In this document: positions 1-4,956 of the stretch, in pieces
Layout: every line of letters begins with the position of its first letter
Numbering within the stretch: the stretch's first letter is position 1
Assembly (NCBI GenBank): GCA_947472655.1
Contig: CANJCG010000098.1
Location: 1-5,348, forward strand
Length of the DNA: 5,348 nt
Origin: Actinomycetota bacterium
GTDB lineage: Bacteria; Actinomycetota; Actinomycetes; S36-B12
Direction: 5' to 3'
Program-made: the position numbers and the translations under genes
Notes under the pieces: generated by a model
Told to the model about the DNA's origin: nothing
Seen by the model: the letters and a program-made list of their open reading frames with translations, nothing else
Databases searched by the model: none

Positions 1-42
1 AAGCCCGGGATGGTGCGCGCACTCGTTACCCCTGGTGCCTAA
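1..42 (+). CDS. Possible C-terminal tail of an upstream gene (partial)
   Basis: Frame 1 is open from the first base and reads KPGMVRALVTPGA before a TAA at 40-42. Its stop lies only 10 bases before the preferred start of the next gene, a spacing that fits two genes of one operon. Thirteen codons are too few to identify a family or to prove coding, so this is only a candidate gene end and no function is assigned. Confidence 0.35.
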   Translation, partial: KPGMVRALVTPGA

Positions 43-52
43 GGTTCACCGC

Positions 53-1027
53 ATGGCTAAGAAAAAAGTTCGCGTCGAATCTGCTGCAACCGCACTCGCT
101 ACTGACGGGGTTGTGCCTGTTGTTGGGATGCGCGAGCCGTGCCCTTGTGGTTCGGGGCGCCGCTACAAGGCCTGCCATGGCAAGGTCGATGAAGTAATCG
201 AGACGACGCGGCCCTTTGAAGGCTTTGCCTCCGAGTGCGACCTTGTTGCACTGCGTGAACTGGTGCCTTCTGCCACAGCTCCTTTAACACTTCGCTCAGA
301 TGCAGTATCGGCTTCAGGAAAACCAGCAGGAATGCGAACGGTCACCTTGGCAACGGTGTTGCCAATGGCCTACCCAGCGATAGTGCGAATGGACGGGGAG
401 ATTCTTCTTGGCCTTCAGGTCAACACCAGTTCAGGAAATGCCAGCCGCGACTTAGCCCGAGTTCTTGCTGCTGCTTTGGACACCGAGCCAGGAACACCAG
501 TGGATGTGCCGCGCGAGGCCGCGAACTCGATTCGCCTCCAAGATTTGATCGACGGATCAGTGCCGCTCGATGTCACCGTTCACTCGGGTTTTGATTTCTG
601 GAGCGATGTTAAAGACATGGATGAGGAAACTCGCGCCTCCCTTGATCGAGCAAGTGAATATGCGCATCCAACTGTTCGACTGAATTCTGTTGAAGCGGCC
701 TACTGGTGCCAAATGGGCGAGAAAGAGCACCTTCGTTGGGCGATGCCCGTTGCTGAAGAGGCTCTACTGAATGCTGTTGCTCGCTTAGATGCAGCGAGTC
801 AGAGCTCGCTGGGTGAAGGTACCAAGCTCGTTGGGATGTTCCGAGCGCACGGCATCGTGGTTCCGGTGTGGGACTTACCTTTGGGCTTTGGCGCTAGCGC
901 ATGTGAGGTGCCTGCTGCAGAATTTTTGAGTCGTCTCACGGTTGCCCTTGCAGATTCAACACCGCTCACTGACGCGCAGCGCAGGGCTCGTTCACTGCTC
1001 ACCACTCGTCAGGTAACGCTGCGTTAA
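53..1027 (+). CDS. DUF5926 family protein with N-terminal SEC-C zinc motif
   Basis: This 324-residue protein has no known biochemical role. From the ATG start it opens with a basic stretch (MAKKKVR), then an SEC-C motif at residues 29-43 with C30, C32, C41 and H42 in the CxCx8CH spacing that binds one zinc ion in SecA tails and in many unrelated proteins. The rest matches my recollection of the actinobacterial DUF5926 family, especially the C-terminus: VWDLP near residue 272, then an acidic/hydrophobic helix, an LTDAQRRAR segment and the ending TTRQVTLR. No signal peptide or membrane segment is visible, so it is probably cytoplasmic. A GTG at 35 would add six residues, but the ATG at 53 is preferred because TAAGG at 40-44 sits 8 bases upstream and could act as its ribosome binding site. 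The gene converges with the toxin gene, with only 16 bases between the stops. Family assignment is from memory of conserved motifs; the function is unknown. Confidence 0.85.
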   Translation: MAKKKVRVESAATALATDGVVPVVGMREPCPCGSGRRYKACHGKVDEVIETTRPFEGFASECDLVALRELVPSATAPLTLRSDAVSASGKPAGMRTVTLATVLPMAYPAIVRMDGEILLGLQVNTSSGNASRDLARVLAAALDTEPGTPVDVPREAANSIRLQDLIDGSVPLDVTVHSGFDFWSDVKDMDEETRASLDRASEYAHPTVRLNSVEAAYWCQMGEKEHLRWAMPVAEEALLNAVARLDAASQSSLGEGTKLVGMFRAHGIVVPVWDLPLGFGASACEVPAAEFLSRLTVALADSTPLTDAQRRARSLLTTRQVTLR

Positions 1028-1041
1028 GAATTACCGTTTTT
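1012..1041 (+). terminator. Weak possible terminator after the DUF5926 gene
   Basis: GGTAA at 1012-1016 can pair with TTACC at 1031-1035, and a run of five T follows at 1037-1041. Inside the loop, AACGC and GCGTT (1015-1025) form a competing small hairpin. The stem is short and AT-rich and overlaps the end of the coding sequence, so efficiency would be low. It lies where a terminator for the rightward gene is expected. Read on the minus strand, the same stem has no T-run, so it would not stop transcripts leaving the toxin gene. Confidence 0.25.
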
Positions 1042-1043
1042 GT

Positions 1044-1286
1044 TCAGCGATAAACATCTGCACGATGAGCGATGCGCGCGATGTTGATGGTTTCACCATT
1101 GATTTCGAACAACACACGGTAACTGCCACGACGGGCACCGAGGTATCCATTGAGTTCACGCATCAGTGGCTGACCAACGCGCAGCGGAGCTTTGGCTAAA
1201 TCTCCGTAGATGAATTCAATGATCGCTGGAACGATGCGTGGTGGAATTCGCTCGAGATCACGAACAGCACGAGCAGAAACGATCAC
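1044..1286 (-). CDS. RelE/ParE-family toxin of a type II toxin-antitoxin pair
   Basis: This 80-residue basic protein has the RelE/ParE layout: a first beta strand (VIVS), a helical pair around residues 7-30 (AVRDLERIPPRIVPAI), a GQPLMREL segment at 38-45, the RRGSYRVLFEI strands at 52-62, and the family-typical ending HRADVYR at 74-80. RelE relatives are ribosome-dependent mRNA endonucleases; ParE relatives poison gyrase. The conserved basic and tyrosine residues near the C-terminus (R75, Y79, R80) lean towards the RelE side, but this is inference. The only usable in-frame start is a GTG at 1286-1284. There is no good Shine-Dalgarno sequence before it, and the first strand begins immediately at residue 1, slightly short of the usual 85-90 residues. 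A better N-terminus (MINMRTLK) sits in another frame just upstream, so a one-base deletion or coupled start is possible. The gene is directly downstream of its antitoxin, 19 bases apart. Confidence 0.85.
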   Translation of the reverse strand: MIVSARAVRDLERIPPRIVPAIIEFIYGDLAKAPLRVGQPLMRELNGYLGARRGSYRVLFEINGETINIARIAHRADVYR

Positions 1287-1305
1287 TTGAGAGTGCGCAT
1301 GTTGA

Positions 1306-1593
1306 TCATGGACGCCTCGGAACGTTAAACCGATTGCGAATTTCTTCTTCTGTGGAAAACCGTCCGCTCTCGAGGTCTTCCTGCGCCTGGTCCAATGATT
1401 CTCGGATCCCTGGCTGGCTTAGCCAGAACAAGGTTTCTTGGAGTTCTTCCCACTCAGCCGCCCCGATAAGCACAGCAGCGGGGGACCCGTTCTTGGTGAT
1501 AAACACCTGCTCATGAGTGAGGGCAGCAGCATCAACGAGTTCGTTCAGTCGGTCTTTGACTTTGGAAATCGGAAGCATTTGCACAATCTCCAT
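1306..1593 (-). CDS. Phd/YefM-family antitoxin
   Basis: This 95-residue protein has the Phd/YefM antitoxin pattern. The N-terminal DNA-binding part starts with LPISKVKDRLNELVD (residues 7-21), the strand HEQVFITKNGSPAAVLI covers 28-43, and the helix AAEWEELQETL follows at 45-55. The acidic C-terminal tail (QAQEDLESG, STEEEI) is the kind that wraps and neutralises a RelE-type toxin. These antitoxins normally bind their own promoter, alone or with toxin. Three starts are possible: TTG at 1620, ATG at 1593 and ATG at 1578. ATG 1593 is chosen because it gives the usual few residues before the LPIS strand. ATG 1578 is a serious alternative, since GGAG at 1591-1588 is 9 bases before it and no Shine-Dalgarno sequence precedes 1593. 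Order (antitoxin first) and strand are standard for this class of pair. The pair is divergent from the DUF4446-pheA unit. Confidence 0.88.
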   Translation of the reverse strand: MEIVQMLPISKVKDRLNELVDAAALTHEQVFITKNGSPAAVLIGAAEWEELQETLFWLSQPGIRESLDQAQEDLESGRFSTEEEIRNRFNVPRRP

Positions 1594-1594
1594 A

Positions 1595-1623
1595 TTAGGC
1601 CCGAATTTAGGCCTTTGCAAGGC
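1595..1623. promoter_or_regulatory. Candidate antitoxin operator: inverted repeat plus direct repeats
   Basis: GCCTT (1611-1615) and AAGGC (1619-1623) form a perfect inverted repeat around TGC. Next to it, TTAGGCC occurs twice in the same orientation, at 1595-1601 and 1607-1613, 12 bases apart. The cluster lies just upstream of the antitoxin ATG and beside an AT-rich stretch (1624-1632) that could hold a minus-strand -10 element. Phd/YefM proteins are known to repress their own promoters through short palindromes at this position. That this particular sequence is the operator is inference. Confidence 0.4.
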
Positions 1624-1668
1624 TATATTTATGGCTCATTGGGTTGGGTGATCCGCGAGGATTTCTCA

Positions 1669-1681
1669 GCCTGCTGCAGGC
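1669..1681. repeat. 13-bp palindrome upstream of the DUF4446-pheA unit
   Basis: GCCTGC (1669-1674) and GCAGGC (1676-1681) are perfect inverted arms around a single T. The site ends two bases before the TAGAAT -10 hexamer of the plus-strand unit, so it falls in the -35/-10 spacer. That is where a repressor or activator would act. It could be an operator for an unknown regulator, or a chance palindrome, since six-base arms are short. Confidence 0.35.
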
Positions 1682-1683
1682 CG

Positions 1684-1696
1684 TAGAATCTGGCAG
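1684..1696 (+). promoter_or_regulatory. Leaderless-type promoter of the DUF4446-pheA-rml unit
   Basis: TAGAAT at 1684-1689 matches the -10 consensus at five of six positions and is followed after exactly six bases by the GTG start of the DUF4446 gene. Transcription would begin at or next to the start codon. This -10/start spacing is the hallmark of leaderless mRNAs, which are common in actinobacteria, and no Shine-Dalgarno sequence precedes the GTG, which agrees. No convincing -35 is present; TTTCTC at 1662-1667 with a 16-base spacer is the best weak match. The assignment is inferred from spacing only. Confidence 0.55.
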
Positions 1697-2193
1697 TGAA
1701 CATCGACACGAGTGCCCTAAGCGTCCTCGTGATCGTTGCCCTAGTTTTTGGGGTCGCCGGCATCGCAATTGGCGCCTTCGCGCTGGTTCGACTGGCTCAT
1801 ATTCACCGCTCCTTGGCACTTCTTGGCTCTTCTGAGGGCAAAGACACTTTTGTGGATGTCGTGGCTCGCACGATCTCGGAGTTCCATGATTTGCGCGACG
1901 ATGTTGCCGATCTGGATCGAACCTTGACCCACACCCGCAATGAACTCTCACAAGCCCTTCGTCACGTGTCCGTTGTTCGTTACGACGCCTTCGGTGATCT
2001 TGGCGGCCGCTTCTCATTCTCGGCTGCGATGATTGACGACTCTGGCGATGGCATCGTCTTGACCTCGATTCATGGGCGAACTGAAACCCGCACATATATC
2101 AAGGGAATAAGTGGCGGAAAGTCAGATATTGAACTTTCTCCGGAAGAATCAGAATCTCTGAGGCTGGCAAAAAATAATGGAGGTGAATTGTGA
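1696..2193 (+). CDS. DUF4446 family membrane-anchored protein
   Basis: This 165-residue protein of unknown function has one strong hydrophobic segment at about residues 8-32, a helical, probably coiled-coil part at 50-90 (FHDLRDDVADLDRTLTH), and then the DUF4446 signature. The signature consists of RYDAFGDLGG at 95-104, SFSAAMIDD at 108-116, DGIVLTSIHGR at 118-128 and TYIKGI at 133-138, followed by an acidic LSPEESESL helix. The topology suggests a single N-terminal membrane anchor carrying a coiled-coil stalk and a small globular domain. The GTG start is favoured by the -10 hexamer six bases upstream (leaderless start) and by giving the usual short N-terminus before the membrane segment. The gene overlaps pheA by four bases (GTGA). 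I recall this family often sitting next to pheA in actinobacteria, but no mechanistic link is known to me. Confidence 0.88.
   Translation: MNIDTSALSVLVIVALVFGVAGIAIGAFALVRLAHIHRSLALLGSSEGKDTFVDVVARTISEFHDLRDDVADLDRTLTHTRNELSQALRHVSVVRYDAFGDLGGRFSFSAAMIDDSGDGIVLTSIHGRTETRTYIKGISGGKSDIELSPEESESLRLAKNNGGEL
2179..2184 (+). promoter_or_regulatory. Strong ribosome binding site for pheA
   Basis: GGAGGT lies inside the last codons of the DUF4446 gene, five bases before the GTG at 2190. It is the best Shine-Dalgarno match in the window and fixes the pheA start at the GTG that overlaps the preceding stop codon. Its strength suggests pheA is translated efficiently in its own right, in addition to coupling with the upstream gene. 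Confidence 0.8.
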
Positions 2194-3110
2194 CGCGCAT
2201 TGCATTCTTAGGACCTCGCGGCACGTTCGCTGAGGCTGCCCTTCGCACGTTGGCTTCGGCCGCGAATGCGGAGTTGATCCCGGCCAGCTCTGTGTATGCC
2301 GCATTAGAAATGGTGCGCGACGGTTCAGCTGAGCAAGCACTTGTGCCAATAGAAAACTCCGTTGAAGGCTCAGTGGCCCTTACCCTGGATGAGTTATCAA
2401 CCGACGTTGGTTTGGTGATTGTTGACGAAGTCGTGTTGGCTGTGACCTTCGCATTGGTTGTGCCCCGTGGGGTCTCCCTTGCTTCTGTTTCGCGTATTGC
2501 AACTCATCCGCATGCCCATGCTCAGGTACGTGGTTGGTTAAGTGCGAACCTGCCAGAAGTTGTTGTATTGCCTGCACTTTCCACAGCTGGAGCCGCAGAA
2601 GGATTACTTGATCCAGAACGCAACTACGATGCTGCGGTTTGCCAAGAAATTGCGGCAGAGATTTATGACTTAGATGTTTTGGCGTCAGATATTGGTGATA
2701 CATCAGATGCACACACACGATTTGTATTAGTTGCCCGCGATGGTGTTGCTCCTGCGCCTAGTGGTGCCGATAAGACAACACTTGCGCTGTACATTCACCA
2801 CGATCAGCCAGGTGCACTGCTTGCAATTCTCAATGAATTCTCGGTGCGCGGTATCAACATGACGCGCATTGAATCTCGACCAACCCGTAAAGCTCTCGGT
2901 GATTACTACTTCAGTGTGGATATTGAAGGACATGTTTCTGATGCTCGAGTAGCCGAAGCACTCATGGGCTTGCATCGCGTATGTCTTGATGTGCGCTACT
3001 TGGGTTCCTACCCGCGTCACGATGGCAAACAGCCCGTGTTACGCAACGGTGTGACTGATGCAGATTTCGCAGAAGCCCAAGAGTGGTTGCGAAACTTGAA
3101 GGGAAAGTAA
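2190..3110 (+). CDS. pheA: Prephenate dehydratase with ACT domain
   Basis: PheA converts prephenate to phenylpyruvate, with loss of water and carbon dioxide, the committed step to phenylalanine; it acts in the cytoplasm. The 306-residue length fits a stand-alone dehydratase without a fused chorismate mutase. The catalytic part shows the start FLGPRGTF (6-13), PIENSVEG (53-60) and the hallmark TRF motif T176-R177-F178, whose threonine is catalytic in the family. A regulatory ACT domain follows at about 196-274, with the phenylalanine-site motifs GALL (208-211) and ESRP (228-231), so feedback inhibition by phenylalanine is expected. A tail of about 30 residues after the ACT domain ends in a basic helix (EWLRNLKGK). 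The GTG start is supported by GGAGGT five bases upstream. The gene overlaps DUF4446 by four bases and abuts rmlB with no gap. All key motifs are intact, so an active enzyme is likely. Confidence 0.97.
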   Translation: MTRIAFLGPRGTFAEAALRTLASAANAELIPASSVYAALEMVRDGSAEQALVPIENSVEGSVALTLDELSTDVGLVIVDEVVLAVTFALVVPRGVSLASVSRIATHPHAHAQVRGWLSANLPEVVVLPALSTAGAAEGLLDPERNYDAAVCQEIAAEIYDLDVLASDIGDTSDAHTRFVLVARDGVAPAPSGADKTTLALYIHHDQPGALLAILNEFSVRGINMTRIESRPTRKALGDYYFSVDIEGHVSDARVAEALMGLHRVCLDVRYLGSYPRHDGKQPVLRNGVTDADFAEAQEWLRNLKGK

Positions 3111-4091
3111 GTGCGGTATTTCGTAACAGGAGCAGCTGGCTTTATTGGTTCGCATTATGTGCGTGAACTTCTTGCGGGCTCCTACGGCGAGGATGTAACG
3201 GGCGTGACGGTCTACGACAAGTTGACCTATGCAGGAAACCTCGAAAATCTTGCGTCAGTTTCAGCAGATCCGCGCTACACCTTTGTGCAAGGCGATATCT
3301 GCGACGGTGCGTTACTCGACCAAGTCTTGCCTGGCCATGACGTGGTGGTGAACTTCGCGGCAGAAACTCACGTGGACCGTTCAATCAGTGGCCCACAGGC
3401 ATTCCTAGTGACTAATGTTGTTGGTGCACAAACTCTCTTTGATGCTTGCCTGCGCCATGGAATTCCGCGCACTGTGCATATTGGCACCGATGAGGTCTAC
3501 GGATCAATCGATGAAGGATCTTGGACCGAAGCTGAACCGCTGATTCCGAATTCACCGTATTCAGCAGCCAAAGCTGCAGCTGAAATGCTGGTGCGTGCCT
3601 ATCACGTGACCTACGGGCTCAATATTTCTTCCACTCGTTGCTCGAATAACTATGGGCCTTTTCAGTTCCCAGAAAAAGTTATTCCGCTGTTTGTTACGAA
3701 CTTGATCGATGGTGGAAAAGTGCCGCTTTATGGTGACGGTTTAAATGTTCGCGATTGGCTGCATGTTGACGATCACTGCCGCGGAATCGCAATCGTTGTA
3801 GCCAAAGGAGCTGCAGGGCAGAGTTACAACATCGGCGGTGGCCTCGAACTGACCAATCGGGAACTCACCGAACAGGTGCTTGAATCCATGGGTGCAGACT
3901 GGACAAGCGTTTTGCCCGTTGAAGATCGCAAGGGACATGATCGTCGCTATTCTGTCGATGATTCAAAGCTTCGCGCGATGGGCTATGAACCACAGCACAA
4001 GTTTGCTGATGGCCTTGCCGAGACAGTTGCTTGGTACAAAGCAAATGAAGCTTGGTGGCGCCCACTAAAGGCAAAGGCCGAGTTGAAGTAA
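3111..4091 (+). CDS. rmlB: dTDP-glucose 4,6-dehydratase
   Basis: RmlB is the second enzyme of dTDP-L-rhamnose synthesis. It converts dTDP-glucose to dTDP-4-keto-6-deoxyglucose with tightly bound NAD+. This 326-residue protein is an extended short-chain dehydrogenase. It has the Rossmann GxxGxxG at G7, G10 and G13, the RmlB signature YDKLTYAGNL (35-44) with D36 placed to hold the NAD ribose, HVDRS (87-91), the catalytic TDE at 126-128, and the YxxxK pair Y150/K154. Substrate-binding segments NNYGPFQFPEK (179-189) and RDWLHVDDH (214-222) are also present. Length matches family members (about 330 residues). The GTG start follows the pheA stop directly (TAAGTG), and AAGGGA six bases upstream is its ribosome binding site. 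The preceding neighbour pheA is unrelated in pathway; the following rmlD acts two steps later on the same sugar. Confidence 0.96.
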   Translation: MRYFVTGAAGFIGSHYVRELLAGSYGEDVTGVTVYDKLTYAGNLENLASVSADPRYTFVQGDICDGALLDQVLPGHDVVVNFAAETHVDRSISGPQAFLVTNVVGAQTLFDACLRHGIPRTVHIGTDEVYGSIDEGSWTEAEPLIPNSPYSAAKAAAEMLVRAYHVTYGLNISSTRCSNNYGPFQFPEKVIPLFVTNLIDGGKVPLYGDGLNVRDWLHVDDHCRGIAIVVAKGAAGQSYNIGGGLELTNRELTEQVLESMGADWTSVLPVEDRKGHDRRYSVDDSKLRAMGYEPQHKFADGLAETVAWYKANEAWWRPLKAKAELK

Positions 4092-4942
4092 TGCGCGTTT
4101 TGGTCACGGGCTCATTGGGACAGTTGGGTTCTGAACTCGTTTCTCTTCTTGGCTCGCGCGGTACCCCAGTGATGGGAGTGGACCTTCCAGGAATCGATAT
4201 CGCTCAAAGTGGTTCAATTGCAACTGCTTTTTCGCTTTTTGAACCGACAGTAATAATTAACTGCGCGGCTTGGACAGCAGTTGATGATGCTGAAACAAAC
4301 GAAGCAGCAGCCCTTCGAGCAAATGGTTTAGGGCCAGAACTTCTCGCCAAGGCTTGCGCCGAAATTGATGCCTGGATGGTGCAGATTTCCACCGATTATG
4401 TTTTTGCCGGCAATGCTTCATCTCCATATTCAGAAACCGACGAGCCAGCACCATTAACCGCCTATGGCCGCACCAAGCTTGCTGGTGAACGTGCTGTGCA
4501 GAAAGTCTTGCCTGATTCGCATTACATCGTGCGCACCGCTTGGCTCTATGGAATCAACGGAAATAACTTTCCTAAGACAATGCTGAAGTTGATGGCTGAG
4601 CGCGATACCGTTTCTGTCGTGACCGATCAGGTTGGTCAACCTACTTACGCTCGCGATCTTGCGCATCAACTCATCGCATTAATTGACGCCAAGCCTGTAG
4701 CCGGAATCTTCCATGGAACGAACTCGGGCGTTGCATCTTGGTTCGAATTGGCGCAAGCTGTCTTCGAAGATGTTGGTGCTGATCCAGCCCGGGTGCTGCC
4801 AACTGATTCCGCTTCATTTGTGCGTCCGGCTCCTCGTCCCACATATTCAGTACTTGGTCATGACGCTTGGGCATCGGCAGGACTTGCGCCAATGCGTGAC
4901 TGGCGATCAGCACTTGATGACGCTTTCAAAGATGGGCTCTAG
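4091..4942 (+). CDS. rmlD: dTDP-4-dehydrorhamnose reductase
   Basis: RmlD carries out the last step to dTDP-L-rhamnose, NAD(P)H-dependent reduction of dTDP-4-keto-L-rhamnose. The 283-residue protein shows the Rossmann motif TGSLGQLG (G7, G10, G13), NCAAWTAVDDAE (57-68), STDYVF (100-105) with T101, and the YxxxK pair Y125/K129. T101, Y125 and K129 keep the spacing of the catalytic triad known in the Salmonella enzyme (T104, Y128, K132). RTAWLYG (148-154) and QPTYARDLA (183-191) are further family signatures, and RPAPRPTYSVL (245-255) matches the substrate-side C-terminal motif. The ATG at 4091 is chosen over an upstream in-frame GTG at 4052 because it gives the standard MRVLVTGS start and overlaps the rmlB stop by one base (TAATG), a classic re-initiation junction; no strong Shine-Dalgarno sequence is present. 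rmlC, the epimerase before this step, is not in the window. Confidence 0.95.
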   Translation: MRVLVTGSLGQLGSELVSLLGSRGTPVMGVDLPGIDIAQSGSIATAFSLFEPTVIINCAAWTAVDDAETNEAAALRANGLGPELLAKACAEIDAWMVQISTDYVFAGNASSPYSETDEPAPLTAYGRTKLAGERAVQKVLPDSHYIVRTAWLYGINGNNFPKTMLKLMAERDTVSVVTDQVGQPTYARDLAHQLIALIDAKPVAGIFHGTNSGVASWFELAQAVFEDVGADPARVLPTDSASFVRPAPRPTYSVLGHDAWASAGLAPMRDWRSALDDAFKDGL

Positions 4943-4956
4943 GGTTATCGCCTGTC

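Noticed and set aside
1015..1025. AACGC-T-GCGTT hairpin as a stand-alone terminator
   Set aside because: It lies inside the coding end of the DUF5926 gene and is 11 bases away from the T-run, too far for an intrinsic terminator by itself.
1624..1629. TATATT as a plus-strand -10 element upstream of DUF4446
   Set aside because: It matches the consensus but has no -35 partner at the right distance, and it lies near the probable antitoxin promoter. TAGAAT at 1684 has the better position relative to the GTG start.
1238..1686. Two overlapping plus-strand open frames opposite the toxin-antitoxin genes
   Set aside because: Their translations show no family motifs, while the minus strand carries clear Phd/YefM and RelE signatures.
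1607..2095. Long minus-strand open frame of 162 codons opposite DUF4446
   Set aside because: Its translation is rich in R, S, Q and H with no recognisable domain, and it lies antisense to a well-supported DUF4446 gene. It is a shadow frame.
2380..2718. Minus-strand open frame of 112 codons inside pheA
   Set aside because: It is antisense to the catalytic core of pheA, where all motifs are intact, and its translation has low-complexity H/Q/L composition without a family match.
2191..2872. Repeated TGACGCGCATTG at 2191 and near 2860 within pheA
   Set aside because: Both copies encode the peptide TRI in the same frame of pheA. With only two copies about 670 bases apart, shared codons explain them better than a functional repeat.
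4052..4090. Upstream GTG start giving rmlD 13 extra residues
   Set aside because: The extension is basic, lies inside the rmlB coding end, and precedes a normal MRVLVTGS N-terminus that has a TAATG junction.
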